Assembly: GCA_027487735.1 (NCBI GenBank) | Contig: JAIYDA010000117.1 | Location: 1 to 64,000 of the forward strand | Reading direction: 5' to 3' | DNA length: 64,000 bases | Source: Planctomycetaceae bacterium | GTDB lineage: Bacteria; Planctomycetota; Phycisphaerae; Phycisphaerales; UBA1924 | Part shown: piece after piece, positions 1-9,754 of the stretch | Position numbering within the stretch: the stretch's first letter is position 1 | Layout of the letters: each line of letters begins with the position of its first letter | Notes under the pieces: generated by a model | The model's database searches: none | Seen by the model: only the letters and a program-made list of their open reading frames with translations | What the model was told of the DNA's origin: nothing | Program-made: the position numbers and the translations under genes

Positions 1-2502
1 CGTCCCCGGCTCCTGAAAGTGCCACCCCGGCGCCACCACCCCCACCCCTGGGTCGCTCACCACCGCCATCCCATCCGCACTCACCGTGCCCGTGCCGATC
101 ACCACCCAGCGTCCCGCGTCGTGGTCAAAGCTCCAGATCAGGCTCTTCTCGCCCGGGGCAAGCCCCTCTGTGTTTGGGAAGGTCACGGGGGCGGGCACAT
201 CAAAGTTTGTGCTGCCGCCCGCACGGTTGAAGCCGCGCTCATCGCCAGCCTGGATGCTCACCACAAGGTTGGGCGAGATGCCCGGGGGCAACGGTGCCGG
301 CAGGCGATTCGGGTCGACGGGGATCACCGTCGCACGCGTCGCGGGTTCGCCCCGCTCATTAAACGCCGAGTCCGCCGGATACGTCACCTGCATCCGTGCC
401 AGCATCTCTGGGCTCACACCCGGCAGAATCGCTGCGAGCTGCGAGAGTGCGGCTGGCCCAAAGCCCACGGCGTTGTCCACGCCTGGCGTCAGGGCCACCA
501 CATCGCCCTCCGCCATCGGAGGCAAGAAGATGTCAAACGGCACGCCATCCATCACAAGCTGCTTGCGCTGCCCAGGGATGCTGTGGAAGGGCTTGCCCAG
601 CGTCGCATACTTCGTGCCCGCCGGGGCATTCGTCGCGGTCGAGCCGTCGATCGTGACGAAGAAGTCTGGCGCTGGCACATCGACAAGCTCAAACGTGCCA
701 GTCTCGTCCGTGATCGCAAACACATCGGGCAGCGCGTCGAGCACGATGCGCGCACCCACGACAGGGATGTTCGATCCGTCTGGATTCTTGTTGTAGCTGT
801 CAAACACACGCCCCCACACGCGCGTGCCAGGAATCCTGACAATGGGCAGCGTGTCGAAGTCTGCCCGCGCCGCCCCGCCAGGCTGCGAATCAACATCGCC
901 ATCAACCGCGATGCCATCTTGCCCGATCACACCATCCACCACCACGCGAATCTCGGTCGATGCTGGCAGAGGCGTGTCGTAGAAGTAGGTCGCGGTGCGG
1001 TTGTCGCGCGAGACGCGCACGCGCCCGGGCACCGGGGCTGTTGCAGCGAGCACGCGCACCGTGCTCGTGGTCACTGTCTCGGGCCGTACGGGCTCGCTAA
1101 AGCGAATCACGGTCTCGTTGGTGAGGCTCACCATCGCGGAGCCATCGCTGGGCGTCAGGCTTGTAATCGTCGGCGCCCCCCACTGCGTCTGGGCGTTCTG
1201 CGAGAGCGCAACGGGCTGCCACGTGGTGCCGGTGGGCGTCGTGATGGGCTCCAGCACGCTCACATCGCCGCTCGCACTCGCAAATGCCACCGTCGGCTCA
1301 CCGCCCGATGCGGGCGACGACGCACCGAGGAAGCGTGCGTCCGCCGGGGCACTCCCAATCTCCTGCCTCGTCCACACGCCCGAACCCAAGGCTGCCGGCG
1401 CGACGTACCGCACGATCGTGGCAGGCTCGCCCGGTGCATTTCGTTGCAACCCCACCACCCCTGCCCTGCCCTCGCTCGTGCGGAAGGTGGCATACTCCCC
1501 CGCGCCAAACCGCACGGGCCCAGCGGACGACGCGATCGTCACGTCGGTGGTTGCAGCCACCAGCACGAGGCGACGGCGCGCAACACCAAAGAACCCCCCG
1601 AGCCTCGGGGCGTTGCGAACAGGCGGACGTGCCGCCACGCCACGCCACCCGACGCCAGGATTCGCTGGCGCATTACCCGAAGCGTTCAGCACCTCGAGCA
1701 CGCCATTCTCACCCTGAGCGATCAACGTGAGTGTGCCGTTGGTCTGCTCAATCGTCTCGACTTGCAGCTTGGGCTCGTTACGCGTGCTCCCGCGCGGCAG
1801 CGTCTGACCAGACCATGAAGCCTGCTCATTCGCCGGAGACGTAAACCTCGCGACGCGACCGTCGGTCGTCGGACCGGTCAGCACCACCTGACCATTCGCC
1901 AGCAGCGTGGCGTCAAGCGTGCTCGCCAGGACGTCTGCCGGAGCCGCCTGCCCCGTGCGCGAGGCAAGCGTCGCGTAGTCCCAGGCATCCCCGCGACCAT
2001 CGGCATTCCGGAGCACGCCCCAAGCACCCGACGCCTCGCGCCCGATGACCACCGTCCCGATATTCGCCCCAACAACCACCGCAAGGTTGGACAACGCGGG
2101 AACGCCCGCAAGCACGCGCCGAGTCCACGCGCCATCCGCAGCACTCTCTTGCGCGAGCACGATGCCCGCATCCGTGCCCGTCGCCCCGCCCAGCACGCGC
2201 CGCCGCCCGGACCCGTCCGTCCAGATCTGCGGCTCGCGCAGCGTGCCCACCCCCGCAAAGTTGTTCAGATCGGTCTTGCTCCACGCCCCTGCCGCAGTCC
2301 GCGCGAACAGCACCGGATCATCGCTGTTGTTCTCGACGACGATCGCCCCATCGCGCACATTCGCCTTGCCAGAAAGGTCGAACGTAAATGGCCCTGGCTC
2401 GGCGTCGAGCATGGCCCGCTGTTCAAGCGACTCGATGGCCTGCGCAGCAGAAAACGACGCGAATCGACGGAGAAGCGAACGAACGGCTTGACGTGCTTGC
2501 AT
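1..2502 (-). CDS. Large secreted/surface protein, 3'-truncated by window edge; LEPR-XLL-like N-terminus and SbsA-type Ig-like domain
   Basis: Manual minus-strand translation is open from ATG at 2502 to the window edge: MQARQAVRSLLRRFASFSAAQAIESLEQRAMLDAEPGPFTFD...SLTPSDGSAMVSLTNETVIRFSEPVRPETVTTSTVRVL...GDERGFNRAGGTNFDVPAPVTFPNTEGLAPGEKSLIWSFDHDAGRWVVIGTGTVSADGMAVVSDPGVGVVAPGWHF. Confidence 0.8.
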   Translation of the reverse strand, partial: MQARQAVRSLLRRFASFSAAQAIESLEQRAMLDAEPGPFTFDLSGKANVRDGAIVVENNSDDPVLFARTAAGAWSKTDLNNFAGVGTLREPQIWTDGSGRRRVLGGATGTDAGIVLAQESAADGAWTRRVLAGVPALSNLAVVVGANIGTVVIGREASGAWGVLRNADGRGDAWDYATLASRTGQAAPADVLASTLDATLLANGQVVLTGPTTDGRVARFTSPANEQASWSGQTLPRGSTRNEPKLQVETIEQTNGTLTLIAQGENGVLEVLNASGNAPANPGVGWRGVAARPPVRNAPRLGGFFGVARRRLVLVAATTDVTIASSAGPVRFGAGEYATFRTSEGRAGVVGLQRNAPGEPATIVRYVAPAALGSGVWTRQEIGSAPADARFLGASSPASGGEPTVAFASASGDVSVLEPITTPTGTTWQPVALSQNAQTQWGAPTITSLTPSDGSAMVSLTNETVIRFSEPVRPETVTTSTVRVLAATAPVPGRVRVSRDNRTATYFYDTPLPASTEIRVVVDGVIGQDGIAVDGDVDSQPGGAARADFDTLPIVRIPGTRVWGRVFDSYNKNPDGSNIPVVGARIVLDALPDVFAITDETGTFELVDVPAPDFFVTIDGSTATNAPAGTKYATLGKPFHSIPGQRKQLVMDGVPFDIFLPPMAEGDVVALTPGVDNAVGFGPAALSQLAAILPGVSPEMLARMQVTYPADSAFNERGEPATRATVIPVDPNRLPAPLPPGISPNLVVSIQAGDERGFNRAGGSTNFDVPAPVTFPNTEGLAPGEKSLIWSFDHDAGRWVVIGTGTVSADGMAVVSDPGVGVVAPGWHFQEPGT

Positions 2503-2641
2503 GGTGACCCTCCCGTATAACTACCACGAACAGACTATCACGTTTTCTGGGTGATGCAAGGTGGTCAATGCAACATTCATCTCAGTCAAAAAAATCTAAT
2601 GTTATTGCTTTTGTCCTTTGGGTTTTCACCCTGCAACCTCG

Positions 2642-3874
2642 ATGCGCAGAGACCTCGCCCCCGCGCCGCTACGCTCGCCCATGGTTGGTTTCTGTCTGTT
2701 GCTGGTTGCCCTCGCGGGGCTGTGCTCGCTGGTGGGCACACGCGTGCTCATCTCCCTGGGCCATCGCGCGGGCACGCTCGACTCGTCGGGCGTTGCGGGG
2801 CAAGCGAAGGTGCAGCGCAAGGTGCCCAACATCGGCGGCATCGCGATCATGCTTGCGCTGGTGCTGCCCATGCTCGGGGCGGTCGCGCTGAGCTTGCTTT
2901 CGCCCGCGCAGCTCAGCAGCGGACCACTCGCCCCAGCCCTCGAGCAGCTTGCTCCGCACCTGCCTGGGCTCGCGAGCATGCGCGGGGCACTGCTCGTGCT
3001 GCTTGCGTGCATCGTGGGGTTGCACGTGCTTGGGCTCGTCGATGACCGCAAGCCCATGAGGGCCTGGCCCAAGCTGCTGCTCATGACGCTGCCCGCGCTC
3101 GCGATGGCCCTCTCCCCGGGAACGCGCTTGCTCACCGCGCTCGACCCAAACGTGGGCGGGGTGTGGCTTTCCATCGCGCTCACTGTCGTCTGGTTCCTGG
3201 TCATCACGAACGCGCTGAACTTTCTCGACAACATGGATGGGCTGAGCGCGGGCGTCGCTGCCATCGCCAGCGGGTTGTGCATGGTCGGGGCGCTCGCACG
3301 CGGGCAGTGGTTCGTCGCGGGGGCGTGCGCCCTGGTGTGCGGGGCGTGCCTGGGCTTTCTCGTTTGGAACTTTCCTTGGAGGGCTCGCGGCGCACGCATC
3401 TTCATGGGCGATAGTGGCTCGCTGCTGCTGGGCTTCATGCTCGCGCTCGTCAGCGTTCGCGGCACCTATGCCGCCCTGCCCACGGCGGATGCGGCACGGC
3501 TCGCTTCCCAACCCGCAATCGCCGGCACGCCCTGGTATGCCATCCTCGCGCCCCTCGCGATGCTCGCGGTGCCTCTCTACGACTTTGCGAGCGTGTGCAT
3601 CGTGCGGCTGCGCGCGGGCCGCAGCCCGATGATGGGCGACCGCAACCACCTCTCGCACCGCCTCACGCGCCGGGGCCTTTCGCCGCGCAGCGCGGTGCTC
3701 ACAATCTATGCCCTCACAGCCATCACAGGCTGCGCAGGGTTGCTCCTGCCCCACGCCACGCCCAGCGGCGCGCTGCTCATCGCGCTGCAGGTGCTGCTCG
3801 TGCTGCTGGTGGTGGCGATGCTGGAGTTTGGTGGCGCGAGCCCGCTTGCGCCGTATGAGACGAAGGGACGTTGA
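2642..3874 (+). CDS. MraY/WecA-family undecaprenyl-phosphate glycosyl-1-phosphate transferase
   Basis: ORF track; polytopic membrane protein with NALNFLDNMDGLSAG and FMGDSGSLLLGF motifs; start could be 2618, 2642 or 2681. Confidence 0.85.
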   Translation: MRRDLAPAPLRSPMVGFCLLLVALAGLCSLVGTRVLISLGHRAGTLDSSGVAGQAKVQRKVPNIGGIAIMLALVLPMLGAVALSLLSPAQLSSGPLAPALEQLAPHLPGLASMRGALLVLLACIVGLHVLGLVDDRKPMRAWPKLLLMTLPALAMALSPGTRLLTALDPNVGGVWLSIALTVVWFLVITNALNFLDNMDGLSAGVAAIASGLCMVGALARGQWFVAGACALVCGACLGFLVWNFPWRARGARIFMGDSGSLLLGFMLALVSVRGTYAALPTADAARLASQPAIAGTPWYAILAPLAMLAVPLYDFASVCIVRLRAGRSPMMGDRNHLSHRLTRRGLSPRSAVLTIYALTAITGCAGLLLPHATPSGALLIALQVLLVLLVVAMLEFGGASPLAPYETKGR

Positions 3875-4027
3875 TGGGGCGGGCGGGAGTGATTCGGACC
3901 GCGGTTCGCGGAGTGACAGAAGGGACAGGAGACAGGAGACAGGGCACAGGTGACAAGCAAGACGGAGCCTCGCGGCTACCCCAATCGAAGATCGCCCACC
4001 ACCACTCCACGCTAGTACAGTCCCCGC

Positions 4028-6565
4028 GTGAGCGACACCCAACCCATCCTGCTTCGCAGCATCGACCGCGTGCTGGTCTGCCTCGTGCTCGGCGCGATGT
4101 TCTGGCGCTGCGTGCAAGGCTTCGACCCCATGCCCTACTGGTCGGGCGATCCCTTCATGGTCGCGAACCCGCCCGTCACCATCTTGCCCAGTGGCAGCCT
4201 CATGCTCTCTGCCCTCAGCGCGTTCGCAGGGCTTGTGCTGCTTGTCCGCGCGTCGCTCGCGGTACCCGCATTCGTGGTTGCGTTCGTTGCCTGCGCTGCG
4301 GCGTTTGTGCCCAGTTCGACGTCGGTCGATGGCGTTCTGCTCAGCGCCGATTGGGGCGCGGCGATCACCGGCGCCGCGGGCGTTGCCGCCACGTTGTCCC
4401 TCGAAGCTCGGCGAGCGCGCGATGCCACGACGCTTGCCGCACAACCTTTGCTGCGCATCACGCTCGCGATGCTGCTCGCCTGCGTCGCGGCTTCGCTCTC
4501 GCGCGGCCTGAGCCAGTACTTCATGGAGCACGCCCGCACGCTCGAGAGCTTTCGCCAAGACAAGCAGGCCTTCTTCGCGAGCCAGGGGTGGACGGAGCAA
4601 TCGCCCATGGCCCTTGCCTTCGAGCGGCGCATCTCGCAGCGCGAGGCGTCGGGGTGGTTTGGCCTTGCCAACGTCTTTGCCACCCTCATGGCGGTCTCGA
4701 CGGTGCTGCTGTGGTCGGTTGCTGCGCTCGCGCGGCGTGATGGCAAGCCCTGGGTGTTGTTCGCGGTGCTGGGCGTGCTTGCAGCATTGGGCGTCGCGCT
4801 CGCGGGCAGCAAGGCGGGGTATGCGGTCGTGCTGATCGGGCTCGCGTGCGTGGGCATCTCGTGCGTCATCCATCGCCTCAGGCCCGCGCTCGCGGCCTCG
4901 CTCGCCGCTCGGCCCGTGCGTTCAGGGTTGGTTGCGGTCGTGCTCGCGTGCTTTGCGGTGTGGGGCGGGCTTGCGGTGCGGGGCTCACTGGGTAAGTCGC
5001 TGGGCGAGCGCAGCCTGCTCTTCCGCGCGCAGTATCACCAAGCCGCGCTGGCGATCGCCTCGGGCCTTGGCAAGCCCATCGATATCGCGGCTCGCGAAGG
5101 CCTGCCCGTCTCGAACGCTCCTGCACGCGTGCTGCAGGGCTCGCTCGCGCTTGGCGTGGGCCCGGAGAACTTCAAAGACCGCGCGATGCTCGTGAAGCCC
5201 CCCACGCTGCCCGAAGATGTCGCAAGCCCGCACAGCTTGCCCATCGATCTGGTGCTGGGCCGAGGCCTGCCCGGGCTGCTGATGCTCGCTGTGTGGACGG
5301 CCCTCGCAGCCGGGTGCGCGGGCGGGCTTTGGGCACTTGCTCGCAGCACCCAAGCAGCGGCGAGCACGTCGTCGACCAACGCACCACCAGAGCCCGCTCC
5401 CGACGCAGCGCTCGACGCGCGCGACCCACTCTGGCTCCTCCCCGTGCTCTGTTGCGTCATCCCGACTGCCTTCGCGAGCTTTGCGGAGGCCCCGATCGCA
5501 ACGCTCGACCAGCGCGGTGTCCGGCTGCTCGCGTGCCTCGCAGCGTGCGCCGCGGCGCTTGCTGCGCTGCATGCGCTGCGAAGGCTGCACGCATCGCACC
5601 TGCGCCCAGCGCTCGCGGCTGCGGGCCTTGCCTGCTGCGTGCACCTGCTGCTGGAGCTCACGGGCGTGACGCCCGGTGCGAATGCGTGGTGCGCGATGCT
5701 GCTTGGTTGCGGCGCGGCGCTCACGCCCTGGAAAGCGGTGCAAAGCACCAACGCGCCCTCGCGCGCAGGCCGTGCGGTGCGTGCGAGCGTGCTCGCTCTC
5801 GTCGTGCTTTGTCTAAGCCTTGCTGCCTATTTCAATTCCTCTGCCGTTGCCAACTGGCAAGCCAGCCTGCACCGGGCGTTCCTTCAGGCACAACCCGTGC
5901 AAGAGCTTCGCATGCGGGCTCGCGCACTCGCCGAGGGCAACCCCTTAGATGGCGACACACCCGCGCTGCTCGCGCGCGAGACGAGCGCAGCCCTCGGCGC
6001 GCCCGTTACGGCAAACCCGCGCGCGATTCTGCAAGCAATCGATGCCCTGCAAGTGCAGGCCTTGCCCCTCGCGCTGAAGGAGCTTGACAAGGCGCAGGTG
6101 CAGCAGCCCCGTCACCTCCCCACCATCCAAGCCCTCACCAAGGTGCAGACACTGTGGGCCGACGCCCAGCGCACCTTTGGCAGCCCCGACCAAGCACCCG
6201 CAGCAAACTCAACCGCCAGCAAAGCCATCGACGCCATGACCGCCTTTGCAAAGGAGGTCGACACCGCCAGCGCGTGGTCGTGGCTCGCGCAGCTGCATCG
6301 CACGCACGCCGCGATGGGGTTTGGCGATGCCCAGGCCCACCGCAAGCTCGCGATCGCGGCCCTGGAGCAAGCCGCCCTGCTGAGCCCCTACGAGTTGCAG
6401 CACCCGCGCCAAATCGTGGCCCTCGCCCAGGAAGTGGGCGACAAGGCGCAAGGAAAAGCCTGGGCACAGCGAGCTTTACTCGTGAACGATCTGTTGCGAT
6501 TGGACCCGATCAAGCAACTGCCTGAGCGGGCGAAGGCCGAACTCCAAGCGATTGCCTCGCAATAA
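4028..6565 (+). CDS. O-antigen ligase-like polytopic membrane protein with C-terminal helical/TPR-like region
   Basis: 845 aa ORF; many TM segments, GxxLPGLLMLAVW periplasmic-loop region typical of the Wzy/O-antigen ligase superfamily. Confidence 0.6.
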   Translation: MSDTQPILLRSIDRVLVCLVLGAMFWRCVQGFDPMPYWSGDPFMVANPPVTILPSGSLMLSALSAFAGLVLLVRASLAVPAFVVAFVACAAAFVPSSTSVDGVLLSADWGAAITGAAGVAATLSLEARRARDATTLAAQPLLRITLAMLLACVAASLSRGLSQYFMEHARTLESFRQDKQAFFASQGWTEQSPMALAFERRISQREASGWFGLANVFATLMAVSTVLLWSVAALARRDGKPWVLFAVLGVLAALGVALAGSKAGYAVVLIGLACVGISCVIHRLRPALAASLAARPVRSGLVAVVLACFAVWGGLAVRGSLGKSLGERSLLFRAQYHQAALAIASGLGKPIDIAAREGLPVSNAPARVLQGSLALGVGPENFKDRAMLVKPPTLPEDVASPHSLPIDLVLGRGLPGLLMLAVWTALAAGCAGGLWALARSTQAAASTSSTNAPPEPAPDAALDARDPLWLLPVLCCVIPTAFASFAEAPIATLDQRGVRLLACLAACAAALAALHALRRLHASHLRPALAAAGLACCVHLLLELTGVTPGANAWCAMLLGCGAALTPWKAVQSTNAPSRAGRAVRASVLALVVLCLSLAAYFNSSAVANWQASLHRAFLQAQPVQELRMRARALAEGNPLDGDTPALLARETSAALGAPVTANPRAILQAIDALQVQALPLALKELDKAQVQQPRHLPTIQALTKVQTLWADAQRTFGSPDQAPAANSTASKAIDAMTAFAKEVDTASAWSWLAQLHRTHAAMGFGDAQAHRKLAIAALEQAALLSPYELQHPRQIVALAQEVGDKAQGKAWAQRALLVNDLLRLDPIKQLPERAKAELQAIASQ

Positions 6566-6903
6566 CTTATACCTCTCCAGCCGCACAAACGCCTCCCCGG
6601 TGCCCATGCCCGGGCGGGCAGCGCGACTGGCAGCGCTCGCCACTGGCATTGCGTGCGGTGGTTGCATATCCTTGCACCCCTTCACAGGCGCAACTTTGCT
6701 GCCCGTCGGAGGCCCTGGCGTTTCGCAAGCCCTTGATGGACAAGCAGTTGCCTCTTGCTTTGGCAAGTTGCTCCTGCCCGTCCTCGGTGCATGTTCGCTG
6801 TGCGCGCCGTGCGCAGAGCGAGAGACGGCCTGCACGTCGCGTGCCGGGGTATGCATGTTTCGCAACTGCGCGCGTCAGGACGCGCAGGCAAGGATAACGA
6901 CGT

Positions 6904-9042
6904 ATGCCAGCTGATCTGTCCCACATCCGCAACTTCGGCATCTGCGCCCACATCGACGCGGGCAAGACCACGTGCTCCGAGCGCATCCTGTTTTACACGG
7001 GCAAGACGTACAAAATCGGCGAGGTGCACGAGGGCACCGCGGTGATGGACAGCCTGCAGGAAGAGCAGGAGCGCGGCATCACCATCCAGAGCGCCGCGAC
7101 GACCTGTCCGTGGACGTTCAACGGCCGCGAGTACAAGCTGAACCTGATCGACACGCCCGGCCACGTGGACTTCACCATCGAGGTGGAGCGCTCGATGCGC
7201 GTGCTCGACGGCGCGGTCGCGGTGTTTGACGGCAAGGAAGGCGTGGAAGCTCAGTCAGAAACCGTTTGGCGTCAGGCCGACCGCTATAAGGTGCCGCGGT
7301 TCTGCTTCATCAACAAGATGGACAAGATCGGCGCGAGCTTTGAGTTCAGCTACGAGACGATCAAGACGCGCCTGGGCGCGAACGGCATCCCGATTCAGAT
7401 TCCCATCGGCCTGGGGCACAGCCATCGCGGCGTGATCGACCTCATGACCATGAAGGGCTTCCTGTTCGAGGGCAAGCACGGCGAGAACGTCGTGGAGATC
7501 GAGATTCCTGAGGAAGAGAAGGAGATGGCGGCGAAGTATCACGCCATCATGCTCGAGAAGATCTGCGAGCTGGACGAGGCCCTGAGCGACAAGTATCTCG
7601 AGGGCAAGCCCATCAGCGTGCCCGAGCTGCAGGCAGTGCTCCGCAAGGGCACCATCGAGCGGCGCTGCTTCCCCGTGCTCTGCGGCGCGGCACTCAGCAA
7701 CATCGGCGTGCAGCTGCTGATCGACAACATCTGCCGCTACCTGCCCAGCCCCACCGAGAAGCCCGAAGTGACGGGCACCGACCCGCGCGATGCCGACATC
7801 GTCGTCACGCGTCCGCACGACCCCGACGCGCCGTTCGCGGCGCTGGTGTTCAAGGTCGTGAGCGACATCCACGGCGACCTCACGTACATCCGCGTGTACA
7901 GCGGGCGGCTCTCCAAGGGCACGCGCTTGCTGAACCCGGGCAACGGCAAGATCGAGAACGCATCGCGCATCTTCGAGATGCACAGCGCAAACCGCATCCC
8001 GCTCGACGAGGTGACGGCGGGCAACATCGTGGCGGTCGTGGGCATCAAGAACAGCTACACGGGCGACACGCTGTGCGACAGCGAGAAGCCCATCATCCTC
8101 GAGCGCATGCACTTCCCCGAGCCCGTCATTGCGATGAGCATCGAGCCCAAGAGCCAGGACGACAAGCGCAAGCTGAGCGAGGCCCTGGGCGTCATCCGCC
8201 GCGAGGACCCCAGCTTCCGCAGCCAGTTCGACGAAGAAACCGGCCAGACCATTATCATGGGCATGGGCGAGCTGCACCTGGAAATCATCCGCAACAAGCT
8301 CATCCGCGACATGAAGATCAACGTCGAGACGGGCAAGCCCAAGGTGAGCTATCGCGAGGCCATCAGCAAGAAGGCTGCCGACGTCCGCGGCTTGCACAAG
8401 AAGCAGTCGGGCGGTCGCGGTCAGTTTGGTGACTGCATGATCACCATCGAGCCCTTCACCGCTGCCGAGGCCGAGGCCGCGAAGCTCGACTTCACGGACA
8501 ACCTCGCGTTCGACAACCAGATCGTGGGCGGTGTGATTCCGAAGGAATACATCCCCAGCATCGAGTACGGCGTGCGTCAGACGGCGAAGACGGGCGTGAA
8601 GTTTGGCTATCCGCTCATCAACGTGAAGGTCACGCTGACCTACGGCAGCTACCACGACGTGGACAGCAGCCAGGTCGCCTTCGAGCAGGCTGGCACGCTG
8701 GCCATCAAGGAAGCCGTGGATCGCGCCGGGCCCCAGCTGCTGGAGCCCATCATGAAGGTGGTCATCACGGTGCCCAACGACTATCTGGGCAACATCACGG
8801 GCGACGTGAGCAGCCGTCGCGGCATGATCCTCGATACCGAGGACCGTGGCGTCGTGAAGCTGGTGCACTGCGAGATTCCGCTGAGCGAGCTGTTTGGCTA
8901 CACCACCAGCCTGCGTGGCATGAGCCAGGGTCGCGCGAGCGCGACGATGGAGTTCCTCGAGTATCGCCCGATGCCCGCGGGCATCATGAAGGAAGTGGTC
9001 GAGGCGCAGCAGGGCGGCAAGGCTGCGGCTGGCAAGAAGTAA
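6904..9042 (+). CDS. fusA: Elongation factor G
   Basis: 712 aa; AHIDAGKTT P-loop, RGITIQSAATT switch I, DTPGHVDF, NKMD motifs. Confidence 0.97.
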   Translation: MPADLSHIRNFGICAHIDAGKTTCSERILFYTGKTYKIGEVHEGTAVMDSLQEEQERGITIQSAATTCPWTFNGREYKLNLIDTPGHVDFTIEVERSMRVLDGAVAVFDGKEGVEAQSETVWRQADRYKVPRFCFINKMDKIGASFEFSYETIKTRLGANGIPIQIPIGLGHSHRGVIDLMTMKGFLFEGKHGENVVEIEIPEEEKEMAAKYHAIMLEKICELDEALSDKYLEGKPISVPELQAVLRKGTIERRCFPVLCGAALSNIGVQLLIDNICRYLPSPTEKPEVTGTDPRDADIVVTRPHDPDAPFAALVFKVVSDIHGDLTYIRVYSGRLSKGTRLLNPGNGKIENASRIFEMHSANRIPLDEVTAGNIVAVVGIKNSYTGDTLCDSEKPIILERMHFPEPVIAMSIEPKSQDDKRKLSEALGVIRREDPSFRSQFDEETGQTIIMGMGELHLEIIRNKLIRDMKINVETGKPKVSYREAISKKAADVRGLHKKQSGGRGQFGDCMITIEPFTAAEAEAAKLDFTDNLAFDNQIVGGVIPKEYIPSIEYGVRQTAKTGVKFGYPLINVKVTLTYGSYHDVDSSQVAFEQAGTLAIKEAVDRAGPQLLEPIMKVVITVPNDYLGNITGDVSSRRGMILDTEDRGVVKLVHCEIPLSELFGYTTSLRGMSQGRASATMEFLEYRPMPAGIMKEVVEAQQGGKAAAGKK

Positions 9043-9077
9043 AGCTCGCGTCTGGCTCCGCGAATCAGGTTGTTTTC

Positions 9078-9109
9078 AGCCCGCGCCGCTCTGCGGCGCG
9101 GGCTTTTTC
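9078..9109 (+). terminator. Rho-independent terminator after fusA
   Basis: agcccgcgccgc-tct-gcggcgcgggct followed by ttttt. Confidence 0.85.
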
Positions 9110-9156
9110 TTTGCGTGCATTGCGAGCGCGATCGCGCTCGCGCGTACGCTGCTCGC

Positions 9157-9546
9157 ATGCCCATCGCTGGCATCCATCACATCGCGATCATCGCGAGCGA
9201 CTTTGCACGCTCGCGCGATTTTTATGTCCGCTGCCTGGGGTGCACGGTGCTGCACCATGCATTTCGCGAGCAGCGGCAGTCGCACAAGCTCGACCTCCTG
9301 CTCCCCGGGGGCGGGCAGATTGAGCTGTTTAGCTTTCCGGCTCCGCCCGCTCGCCCAACTCGCCCCGAGGCGTGCGGCTTGCGGCACCTTGCGCTCGCGG
9401 TGCGCGGACTGGATGCGGAGATCGCGAGGCTGGCGGGGCTAGGCGTGGTGTGCGAAGCTGTTCGCACCGATGAGTTTACGGGCAAGCGATTCACGTTCTT
9501 TGCCGATCCGGACGGGCTACCCATCGAGCTGTATGAGCTTGAGTGA
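9157..9546 (+). CDS. VOC (glyoxalase/bleomycin resistance) family protein
   Basis: MPIAGIHHIAIIASDFARSRDFYVRCLG...FFADPDGLPIELYELE. Confidence 0.9.
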   Translation: MPIAGIHHIAIIASDFARSRDFYVRCLGCTVLHHAFREQRQSHKLDLLLPGGGQIELFSFPAPPARPTRPEACGLRHLALAVRGLDAEIARLAGLGVVCEAVRTDEFTGKRFTFFADPDGLPIELYELE

Positions 9547-9754
9547 CAGGGGGCTCTCGCCTGCGAGCGGCGGTCATGCGCCGCAGTCAACGTCTTATAA
9601 CTTATGGTACCATGTCATCTCACACGCCGATTCTGAGATTCGCCCTGCGTTGCGTGCGGAACTGCTGTATTGTGTGAAGGTTCGCCCACAGTGTGTGGCG
9701 GTTGATTCGTGGTTCGCGCCGTGGAGACGCGGTGCTTTGAGAGAGAGGTTTTTC

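Noticed and set aside
19-1818. Long plus-strand ORF (599 aa)
   Set aside because: Antisense to a well-supported minus-strand surface-protein gene; Arg/His-rich low-complexity translation typical of high-GC shadow ORFs.
2669-4873. 734-aa minus-strand ORF
   Set aside because: Shadow of the transferase and O-antigen ligase-like genes; composition H/R/E/Q biased with no domains.
6552-6914. 120-aa plus-strand ORF between the ligase-like gene and fusA
   Set aside because: Overlaps the ligase end and fusA start, no recognisable domain; probably leader sequence.
7255-8868. 537-aa minus-strand ORF
   Set aside because: Antisense shadow of fusA.
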